A stretch of DNA of 13,531 bases. It comes from CAYTCZ01 sp964436315. Lineage in GTDB: Bacteria; Actinomycetota; Thermoleophilia; Gaiellales; Gaiellaceae. The stretch covers positions 1 to 13,531 of the forward strand of contig CAYTCZ010000110.1 of assembly GCA_964436315.1 (NCBI GenBank), given 5' to 3'. Of the stretch, positions 1-5,973 are shown piece by piece (positions within the stretch are counted from its first letter, which is position 1; the number at the start of each line of letters is the position of its first letter). The translations under genes and the position numbers were made by a program. The notes beneath the pieces were generated by a model. It made no database searches and was not told where the DNA came from. It was given only the letters and a program-made list of their open reading frames with translations.

Positions 1-1
1 G

Positions 2-21
2 AATCCCTGACTTGAGGGATT
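2..21. repeat. Short inverted repeat at the window edge
   Basis: The arms AATCCCT (2-8) and AGGGATT (15-21) are perfectly complementary around a 6-base loop, and TTC follows. This could be a weak terminator of a gene left of the window or a protein-binding palindrome in the leader of the pilus-like gene at 165. The stem is AT-containing and only 7 bp, so the role is uncertain. Confidence 0.3.
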
Positions 22-164
22 TTCTAAACCATCCGACGATTCCATGATCCGTCTAGATCACCCAAGCGGGCGATTGTCCGCTCCTCCGATCGGGGCAGAG
101 GCAGTGATTCGCGAGGAGCGGAGACCAAAAGACGGCCAGAGACAAAAAGGGGGCAAGGAAAACA

Positions 165-1100
165 GTGACTACATACGCGGACCGCCGACGAGGGGAAGGT
201 GGCCAGGTCCTTGCCATTTTCGTCCTCGTGCTAGTCGTCCTGATCGGAATGGCCGGCCTGGCGATCGACGTGGGATCCTGGTACCGCGCCGACCGTCAGG
301 CTCAGACGATCGCCGATGCGGCGACGCTCGCCGGCGCGCAAGCGCTGCCGGGCGATCCGGCGAATGCCCCGGCGCTCGCCGAGGAGTACGCCGACAAAAA
401 CGGCGGCGCGGAGGCGACGAAGACCGTCAGCCTCTCCGCGACCCACGAGCCCAACGACACGATCACGGTCGAGGTCGAGGCTCCCGCCCCCGCCTTCTTC
501 ACCAGGCTGTTCGGGCTCGATTCGGTCTCGGTGCACGCCCGGGCGAGCGCGCTGGTGGGGACTGTCTCCTCACTCAGGGGCGTCGCGCCGATGGTCGTCC
601 ACTACCAGCACGAGATGCTCAATCCCGAGACCTGCGGCTCCCCGCCCTGCACCGACCCAACCACGCTCCCCTACGACAAGGATCTGACCGGGGCTGCCGG
701 GGCCTTCGGCATGGTCAACCTCGACCAGGGCCAGAGCGGAACGGTCGGGGCCGACGTGCTCGCCGACTGGATCGAGTACGGCTTTGACGACTACCTCGGC
801 ACCGGCGAGTACCGCTCGGGCCCGGGGTCGAAGTTCAGCTCTGGGGACGAGGTGCGCTATGCCCTCGAACAGCGGATCGGCACCGTCCTCTACTTCCCCG
901 TCTACGACACGCTGACCCTGCAAGGCCAAAACGCGATCTACAACATCATCGGCTTCGCCGGCTTCTACCTCGAGGGCTTCGAGATTCATGGGAACGAGGC
1001 GATCCTCTACGGACACTTCACCGGCGACTACGTGGACGGACTGCTCTCGACGGGCGGCGTTCCCGACTTCGGTCTGCGCACGATCCGACTGGTCGAGTGA
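165..1100 (+). CDS. TadE/TadG-like (Flp pilus assembly-type) membrane-anchored protein
   Basis: The 311-residue product has the N-terminal signature of TadE/G-like proteins: a short basic, Gly-rich head (residues 1-13), one long hydrophobic helix (about 14-35, QVLAIFVLVLVVLIGMAGLA), then the typical AIDVGSWYRADRQAQTIADAATLAGAQAL stretch in pieces at 33-60. Family members are processed or anchored by that helix and act at the cell surface in tight-adherence pili. The remaining ~250 residues look extracellular and contain one close Cys pair (C157, C162) that could form a disulfide; I do not recognise a catalytic motif. The GTG start at 165 is chosen because AAGGAA sits 4 bases upstream and the helix follows directly. 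No tadA/B/C genes are visible, because the window edge and a gap flank it. It could be a stand-alone TadG-like surface protein rather than part of a working pilus. Confidence 0.75.
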   Translation: MTTYADRRRGEGGQVLAIFVLVLVVLIGMAGLAIDVGSWYRADRQAQTIADAATLAGAQALPGDPANAPALAEEYADKNGGAEATKTVSLSATHEPNDTITVEVEAPAPAFFTRLFGLDSVSVHARASALVGTVSSLRGVAPMVVHYQHEMLNPETCGSPPCTDPTTLPYDKDLTGAAGAFGMVNLDQGQSGTVGADVLADWIEYGFDDYLGTGEYRSGPGSKFSSGDEVRYALEQRIGTVLYFPVYDTLTLQGQNAIYNIIGFAGFYLEGFEIHGNEAILYGHFTGDYVDGLLSTGGVPDFGLRTIRLVE

Positions 1101-1113
1101 GATCGCGTCGGCC

Positions 1114-1213
1114 NNNNNNNNNNNNNNNNNNNNNNNNNNNNNNNNNNNNNNNNNNNNNNNNNNNNNNNNNNNNNNNNNNNNNNNNNNNNNNNNNNNNNNN
1201 NNNNNNNNNNNNN
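1114..1213. other. Assembly gap (100 N)
   Basis: Exactly 100 unknown bases are present, the conventional placeholder for a scaffold join of unknown length. Genes on the two sides should not be assumed adjacent. Any reading frame crossing it is artificial. Confidence 0.98.
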
Positions 1214-1270
1214 AATGCTCTTGACATACCCACTGCACGAATCCGCTCTGGAATTCTGCAGCTCATAGCC

Positions 1271-1301
1271 AGACGACCCCGGAGCAGGTACGGGGTCGTC
1301 T
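1271..1301 (+). terminator. Strong hairpin, probable terminator of a gene lost in the gap
   Basis: AGACGACCCCG (1271-1281) and CGGGGTCGTCT (1291-1301) form a perfect 11-bp GC-rich stem around a 9-base loop, followed by the pyrimidine run TCCTCCCT. This fits a high-GC intrinsic terminator for a plus-strand transcript ending just after the gap. The U-tract is poor. A minus-strand terminator is also possible, since the stem is symmetric and no gene on that strand ends nearer than 1844. Confidence 0.5.
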
Positions 1302-1843
1302 TCCTCCCTGCCGAAGCGCGCCTCGTCTCTCAAATCTTCCCAAGAGCGTTGGAGAGCGACGAACCTCGACGAGGACTATCCGGAGAGGACTTCGAGCGCC
1401 TCGTCGGCGGGGGCCACCACCCGAAGTAACTACCGCTCTGGCCAGCTCGTCGGCCCCGAGCCATTTCCTCACAATTCTCAAACATCGTTCGCTCACGCTG
1501 AGGAGGCGGCCTCCGAGCACCGGGCGAGGCGCTCGACGGGGTAGCGTCTCGCCTTGGTCGCTGCCGAGAGGTCTCGACGAGCTGGGAGTATCCGACGGCA
1601 GGGATGCTCCGGCGTCGCTCGCCCAGAGGCACGAGTAGACAGAGGGACCACTTGTTCCCCCGAGACGACGTCGCCGTCGGTATCTCCGAGGAGAGTGCAG
1701 CTCGTAGCCGAGTCAGATCCACCTGTCTCGGTGCAGGCAGGGAGGTTATGGTTGCCGCAACGACGATTCGAGACGATCCGTGAGCGCGAGCTTCGCTTTC
1801 ATATCGACCAGCCCCGCCCGCCAGCGACTGAGTCGGGAATGAG
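1302..1843. other. About 540 bp with no convincing gene
   Basis: Open frames exist on both strands, but they are rich in Arg/Ser/Pro, lack domain-like hydrophobic patterning and have no good ribosome-binding sites. They look like high-GC shadow frames. I see no tRNA-like cloverleaf, no tandem repeat and no transposon ends. The segment lies downstream of the response regulator and may contain its 3' untranslated region or a decayed gene. I cannot assign a function. Confidence 0.5.
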
Positions 1844-2479
1844 CTAGTCGGAGGGCTCGAGCACGAGAGCTTCCGTGAGGCCGTTCTCGTGAGCCCAGCG
1901 CGTGGCCCCAGTCCGGTTCTTGACGTTGAGCTTCCGATAGATGTTCGAGAGGTGGAACTTGACGGTCGTCTCCGTGATCCAGAGCTCTTGCCCCACCTGG
2001 GAGTTGGTGAGTCCGCGAGCCACCGCCTTGAGGATGGCGAGTTCGCGCTCCGTGAGTCCGACGTCGTTTGCGAGCGAGCTCTTGTCGAGCTCGGACGAGC
2101 CGATAGCGTGGAAGACGGTCCCTTCGACCGCCTGACGGATCGCCGAGGGGAGATCGATCGGATTGACACTCTTAACGACGTAGCCGGCTGCGCCGTAGGT
2201 CAACGCCCGCTCGATCTGCGCGGGATCGCTGAAGACGGAAAGCATGATCACTTTGATGTTGGGATGGCGTTGTCGGATCTGGCCGAGACAGGTGAGACCG
2301 TCCATCTGCGGCATGCGCAAGTCGAGAAGTACGACATCCGGATTTGTGCGAGCGACCTGTGCGAGGGCCTCGGCACCGGTTTCCGCTTCGCCGACCACCT
2401 CAATCTCCTCCGCCTCGTCCAAGACGCGGCGAACGCCTGCGCGTATCAGCGGATGATCGTCTGCGATCAGGACCTTCAA
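1844..2479 (-). CDS. NarL/FixJ-family response regulator (REC + LuxR HTH)
   Basis: The 211-residue protein has the standard two-domain layout of a DNA-binding response regulator. An N-terminal receiver domain (about 1-118) has the acidic pair D7-D8, the phospho-accepting Asp D53 in VVLLDLRMPQMDG, a Ser at the switch position (S81) and the conserved K103. A C-terminal LuxR-type helix-turn-helix (about 140-205) carries GLTERELAILKAVARGLTN and ETTVKFHLSNIYRKLNVKNR. It should bind DNA as a dimer once phosphorylated by a histidine kinase. No kinase gene is visible in the window, so its partner is elsewhere or in the gap. The start is taken as TTG at 2479: GAGAGG lies 6 bases upstream and the receiver domain begins immediately. 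A longer frame reaching 2749 overlaps the recombinase gene and adds only non-domain sequence. It lies 76 bp downstream of the recombinase stop, on the same strand. Confidence 0.88.
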   Translation of the reverse strand: MKVLIADDHPLIRAGVRRVLDEAEEIEVVGEAETGAEALAQVARTNPDVVLLDLRMPQMDGLTCLGQIRQRHPNIKVIMLSVFSDPAQIERALTYGAAGYVVKSVNPIDLPSAIRQAVEGTVFHAIGSSELDKSSLANDVGLTERELAILKAVARGLTNSQVGQELWITETTVKFHLSNIYRKLNVKNRTGATRWAHENGLTEALVLEPSD

Positions 2480-2555
2480 GGCATACCTCTCTATCGGGTT
2501 ATAGCGCTGCCTTGGCGGGGTGCAAGCCTGGGGAGCCGCCGACCGCCCGCGGCCC

Positions 2556-3596
2556 TCACCTGCCATTCCGGTATTGCTTCGCTCCGAGCGACTCCCGATT
2601 CTCAGACTGGCGTGCGAGAAGATCGTCGGTGAGATTGACCGCCATTGGCGCCCCTCGATTAAGCAGGCCCGAGGCGCTGAGGACTTCGGTGACGATCGTA
2701 GCGTCCAGCAGTTCTGCGTAAGCCTGCTCGGTGATCGTCGTGCTTGCATGTCCGAGGCACTTCGAGACTACCTCGAGTCGCACTCCCCTGTTCAGTAGAT
2801 CGGAACCGAACGTGCGTCGGAGGGTGTGCGCACTGATTTCACTGTAGTTGTGATTGAAGTCTCCATACGACTCCTGGCTACGGACACCGGCTCGCCTGGC
2901 GACACGCTTCAAAGTGCGCCAAGCCGAGGACATCCGCACAGGTTTCCCGTTGGCAGTCGTTAGGACCGGAAATCCAGGACCGCCGAAGCCTTTTGCTTTC
3001 TGAAGCAACATCCATTGACAAAGCACTCCCCGGAGTTCCGGCAGGATTGGGAGCGTACGAAGTCCATGCTCGGTCTTTGACTCGCGTACGGTGATTGTGT
3101 TCTGTGACAGGGCTACGTCGGCGTTACGAAGAGAAAGTGCCTCGCTAATTCGGAGCCCTGTGAAACGCAAGAGGAAGATGAATATCCTCTGGAAATCCGA
3201 GGTGGCTGCCTCCAGTAGCGCTTGATCCTCTTCTGGCGAAAGCCAATCGTTGCGTTTGCGGGGAAGGCGTGGTGCGACGATTCGCCGCATTGGGTTCTTT
3301 CCCTCCAGAAGGTCATATCTGTCAAGAAAGTCGTAGAAGCTGCGGAGCACATTGATATGTAGGCGTGCGTAGCCTGGGGCAGGTTTCCGGCCGTGACGTT
3401 CCTCGAACTGCTCCTCCCACCATGGAAGGTAGAGCAGTTCGATACCGTGAAGGTCGATCTCATTCAGGTCGCGGTCCCCGGCCCACTGGGCCAACTCACC
3501 GATGAGTCGGGAATAGTTATTTAGGGTCTTCTCCGATCTGCCGGCGCGCTTGAGGTATGCAACGTACCCGGGGAGGGTTTCTGCGATGGTCGACAT
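2556..3596 (-). CDS. Tyrosine recombinase / phage-type integrase
   Basis: The 346-residue protein is a complete tyrosine recombinase of XerC/D or integron/phage-integrase type, which cuts and rejoins DNA through a covalent Tyr-DNA intermediate. A SAM-like core-binding domain occupies about 1-100 (KTLNNYSRLIGELAQWAG; INVLRSFYDFLDRYDL). The catalytic domain follows with all key residues present: R149 (FTGLRISEALSLR), K174 (RESKTEHGLRTLPI), H257 and R260 (SAHTLRRTFGSDLL), H283 (KCLGHASTTIT) and Y293 (EQAYAEL). The ATG at 3596 is preceded by GGAGGAG on the coding strand. The C-terminus runs about 50 residues past the Tyr, longer than in XerC/D. Base composition is visibly less GC-rich than in neighbouring genes, which suggests acquisition by transfer. 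No excisionase, phage gene or direct-repeat attachment site could be seen, so it may be the remnant of an element or a stand-alone recombinase. Confidence 0.9.
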   Translation of the reverse strand: MSTIAETLPGYVAYLKRAGRSEKTLNNYSRLIGELAQWAGDRDLNEIDLHGIELLYLPWWEEQFEERHGRKPAPGYARLHINVLRSFYDFLDRYDLLEGKNPMRRIVAPRLPRKRNDWLSPEEDQALLEAATSDFQRIFIFLLRFTGLRISEALSLRNADVALSQNTITVRESKTEHGLRTLPILPELRGVLCQWMLLQKAKGFGGPGFPVLTTANGKPVRMSSAWRTLKRVARRAGVRSQESYGDFNHNYSEISAHTLRRTFGSDLLNRGVRLEVVSKCLGHASTTITEQAYAELLDATIVTEVLSASGLLNRGAPMAVNLTDDLLARQSENRESLGAKQYRNGR

Positions 3597-3916
3597 GCTC
3601 TCCTCCTATATCGGCCACATCCCTCTCGGGTGCTACCCCATTTGGGTGATTCGAGCGGCGCGTCCCGCAGCAGGCTCCACCCCCACAGGAAGTACGAAAA
3701 AGTGACGGTTGTTGCACCCGTCGTCTGATCTGAGAACAGCCGGACCCAAGTCTGGGGCCGGGCCGCTCGTTTTCGGCCGGCCACGACCGGCTTCCCTTGG
3801 TCTGCTGGGTGATCCGCACGACCGACTTTGGCGCGAGGGTGCCGCCGCCGGCGGGCTCAGGTGTTTCTCGAATAGGATCGAGGTCGGCTTCGACCGCGAC
3901 CGTCAGGAGGGACACC
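3597..3916. other. Intergenic region between divergent recombinase and VOC genes
   Basis: These 320 bp separate the recombinase (leftward) from the VOC gene (rightward) and must hold both promoters. I see no tRNA, no terminal repeats and no plausible coding frame; the longer frames entering from either side lack domain content. The clearest structure is a pair of CCC-GGG units at 3620-3648, listed separately. The region also holds the good ribosome-binding site of the VOC gene, AGGAGG at 3905-3910. Confidence 0.5.
3620..3648. promoter_or_regulatory. Two tandem CCC-spacer-GGGTG units upstream of the recombinase
   Basis: CCCTCTCGGGTG and ACCCCATTTGGGTG follow one another, each made of a C-run facing a G-run across 3-5 bases. 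The second contains ACCC (3635-3638) and GGGT (3644-3647) as a perfect 4-bp inverted repeat. They sit 25-55 bases before the recombinase start, where an operator would act. The binding protein is unknown; the LuxR-type regulator downstream of the recombinase is one speculative candidate. Confidence 0.3.
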
Positions 3917-4385
3917 GTGTCGGTGAAGCCAATACCAGAGGGCTACCACAGCGTGAGCCCGTCTCTTGCCGTCGAGAACGCCGCAGAGGCGATCGACTTC
4001 TACACGCGTGCGCTGGGCGCCACTGAGCGGATGCGGATGCCTGCTCCCGACGGCAGGATCGCCCACGCGGAGCTGGAGATTGGAGACTCGGTCGTCATGC
4101 TCGCCGATCAGTTTCCCCAGTCGCCCGCCACGCCGCCGAGCGACCTCGGTGGGGACCAGCATGGGCCTGGTCCTCTATGTCGAGAATGTCGATGCGCTCG
4201 TTGCGCAGGCGGTCGAGGCGGGGGCGACTCTCACCATGCCCGTCGAGGACATGTTCTGGGGCGATCGCTTCGGTGCGGTTGTCGATCCCTTCGGCCATGC
4301 CTGGCAGATCGCCACTCACATCGAAGACTTGACGCCCGAGCAGATCGCCGAACGAGGCAGGGAGGCGATGGCCAGCCTCGGCTAA
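3917..4385 (+). pseudogene. VOC (PhnB/glyoxalase-like) protein gene with a one-base frameshift
   Basis: GTG at 3917 has AGGAGG 6 bases upstream and opens a VOC-superfamily protein (SVKPIPEGYHSVSPSLAV, AAEAIDFYTRALGATE, HAELEIGDSVVMLADQFP). Homology then jumps to the next frame at LGG|TSMGLVLYVENVDALV and continues through FGAVVDPFGHAWQIATHIEDL to TAA at 4383-4385. The break lies in the G-run at 4151-4154: removing one G joins the halves into a 155-residue protein of normal PhnB-like length. Members of this family are compact beta-alpha-beta-beta-beta proteins that often bind a metal; many have no known substrate. Either the gene is truly broken or the extra G is a homopolymer sequencing or assembly error. 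I favour error, because both halves are otherwise well conserved and the next gene is intact. A YCII-domain gene follows 81 bp downstream, a common pairing with PhnB-like genes. Confidence 0.8.
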
Positions 4386-4466
4386 GCGAGGGGCGAGGCG
4401 AGCGAGTCCTTGTACGTTCGCCATCTGGTACTCGCGCAACGAGCACAAGCAAGGAGATGAGGAACG

Positions 4467-4805
4467 ATGACCAAGTTCATGGTGCTGTACCGAGCGCCTG
4501 CGGAGGCTTTGGAACAGATGGCAAGCGCTTCTCCTGAAGACATGCAGGAGGGGATGAAGCCGTGGATGGCCTGGGCAGAGCGGTGTGGTGAGAGTCTCGT
4601 CGATCTGGGTGCGCCGCTCGGACACGGCCAGAGCGTGACACCTGATGGTCCTTCCCCGAGTGGTCAGGATGTCGTCGGGTATTCCGTCCTTCAGGCGGAG
4701 AGCATGGATGCCGCCGTCGCCATGCTCGAGGGACACCCTCACCTCGGGTGGACCGACGGATGTGCAATTGAGGTGTACGAGTCTCTGCCGCTTCCAGGGA
4801 TGTAG
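4467..4805 (+). CDS. YCII-domain protein
   Basis: The 112-residue cytosolic protein resembles YCII (YciI-like/DGPF) family members: a ferredoxin-like fold beginning MTKFMVLYRAP, a central DLGAPLGHGQSV turn, a VVGYSVLQAESMDAAVAML helix-strand unit and the late HPHL...AIEVYESLPLPGM segment. The family's His and acidic residues are thought to form its active site, but most members have no assigned reaction. The ATG at 4467 has AGG at 4460-4462 and a further AAGGAG at 4451-4456. It lies just downstream of the VOC gene on the same strand, so the two are probably co-transcribed. In many actinobacteria such pairs sit beside an ECF sigma factor; none is visible here. Confidence 0.72.
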   Translation: MTKFMVLYRAPAEALEQMASASPEDMQEGMKPWMAWAERCGESLVDLGAPLGHGQSVTPDGPSPSGQDVVGYSVLQAESMDAAVAMLEGHPHLGWTDGCAIEVYESLPLPGM

Positions 4806-4812
4806 GACGAAA

Positions 4813-4842
4813 GACCGCGGTCGCCGGAAACCGACCGCAGTC
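4813..4842. terminator. Hairpin between converging transcripts
   Basis: GACCGCGGTCG (4813-4823) pairs with CGACCGCAGTC (4832-4842) with one mismatch across an 8-base loop. It sits 7 bases past the YCII stop and 84 bases past the end of the converging ATP-grasp gene, where a bidirectional terminator is expected. There is no U-tract. Confidence 0.5.
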
Positions 4843-4926
4843 AAGATCGCGTTGATCACGAATGGGGATCCTCGGCCGGAGCTGTCCGACTCCGCTGTCG
4901 AGGAGAGTGAGTGCGGCCTCCGCTTC

Positions 4927-5973
4927 CTACAGAGTCGCCATCTCCACGTTGTCGAAGTTGCGACGGTAGTACGTCATGTAATCGACCTTTCGCTCGAGCG
5001 ACTGAATCACCGCATGCGCGAAGTTCACGTTCTCGAACTTCTGCGCGCTTCCAAGCCCGCCCGGGCTGAAAACGTTGATCTCCATGAGCTTGTCGCCGAC
5101 GATGTCGATGCCCACCAGGAACATGCCGTCCTGGACGATTTTCGGCCGAACGAACTCGGCCATCTTGAGGTGTGTCTCCGTCAGTTCGGCCCGCCGCAGG
5201 GCGCCCCCGGCATGGATGTTACTCCGCATGTCCTCGCCCGAACGGACGCGACGGAACGCAGCGACTCGACCGCGGTAGCGAAGCGGCAGCCCGTTCATGA
5301 GAAACATCCGGGTATCACCGTCCTGCGCCGCGGGCAGGTATTCCTGCGCGATCACGTAGCCATCCCTCGTAAGGGCATCGATCATCTGGTTGAGGTTCGC
5401 GCCACTGCCCGTGTCGACCAGGAACACGCCTTGACCGCCTGATCCCTGTAACGGCTTGAGGACGATTCTTCCACCCTCCTCTTCCGCAAACGAGCGGATT
5501 TCGTCGCGATCCCGCGTGATCAGCGTTCTCGGGCGGACCTCCTCGGGAAAGAGCTGGAGGTACGCCTTGTTCATCGCCTTGGCCAGGCCGTTCGGGTCGT
5601 TGAGCACGATCACGCCTGCACGCATCGCGATCCGCCCGAAGTTGATTCCGACCGTTTGAGCCCAGGACCGGTAACCCGTGTCGTTGGACGGATCGTTGCG
5701 GAGCAGCAAGATGTCGAGGTCGTCGACGGTGATTCGGCTGCGTATTCCCCTCGCACCGTTCAGATCCGACAGATAGGCCTCGGACGACTTGTACTGGGGC
5801 CGAGGGGCTCTGACGGCACGCGCGCGGATCTTCTCGTCCGGGTCGTAGGCCATGTCGTCTGCTCCCATGACCCACGCCTCGTGGCCTCGGTTGATCGCCG
5901 CCATCGCGAGTCGGGTGGTCGAGTACCCGGGCTGCTCCGTCTTGACGCTGTTGACGAAGAAGCCGATCTTCAT
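4927..5973 (-). CDS. GshB-like ATP-grasp ligase
   Basis: The 348-residue protein has the layout of glutathione-synthetase-type ATP-grasp ligases, which activate a carboxylate as acyl-phosphate with ATP and join it to an amine. The pre-ATP-grasp region starts MKIGFFVNSV and carries DLDILLLRNDPSNDTG (about 86-100). A Lys/Gly-rich nucleotide loop, VLKPLQGSGGQGVF, lies at 171-184, followed by VIAQEYLP at 207-214. Mg-binding residues fall in VGIDIVGDKLMEINVFSPGG (about 287-306, including D290, E298 and N300). No transmembrane or signal segment is seen. Its ATG overlaps the stop of the DUF1704 gene by 4 bases (5970-5973), so it is the last gene of a translationally coupled operon. The partners argue against ordinary glutathione synthesis: no gamma-glutamylcysteine ligase is present and actinobacteria usually make mycothiol. 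The substrate is unknown. Confidence 0.82.
   Translation of the reverse strand: MKIGFFVNSVKTEQPGYSTTRLAMAAINRGHEAWVMGADDMAYDPDEKIRARAVRAPRPQYKSSEAYLSDLNGARGIRSRITVDDLDILLLRNDPSNDTGYRSWAQTVGINFGRIAMRAGVIVLNDPNGLAKAMNKAYLQLFPEEVRPRTLITRDRDEIRSFAEEEGGRIVLKPLQGSGGQGVFLVDTGSGANLNQMIDALTRDGYVIAQEYLPAAQDGDTRMFLMNGLPLRYRGRVAAFRRVRSGEDMRSNIHAGGALRRAELTETHLKMAEFVRPKIVQDGMFLVGIDIVGDKLMEINVFSPGGLGSAQKFENVNFAHAVIQSLERKVDYMTYYRRNFDNVEMATL

Noticed and set aside
44..787. 247-codon plus-strand frame overlapping the TadE/G-like gene
   Set aside because: Arg/Gly/Pro-rich shadow frame; the overlapping frame at 165-1100 has the real membrane helix and family signature.
988..1429. Open frames running through the N-gap
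   Set aside because: They contain unknown bases and exist only because the gap has no stop codons.
1330..2169. 279-codon minus-strand frame extending into the response regulator
   Set aside because: Ser/Arg-rich, overlaps the response regulator in another frame and shows no domain; typical high-GC artefact.
2480..2749. N-terminal extension of the response regulator into the recombinase gene
   Set aside because: The extra 90 residues have no domain character, and the TTG at 2479 with GAGAGG upstream starts exactly at the receiver domain.
2556..3916. Complete mobile element or prophage around the integrase
   Set aside because: No terminal repeats, excisionase, replication or phage structural genes were seen, and no tRNA that could serve as an attachment site.
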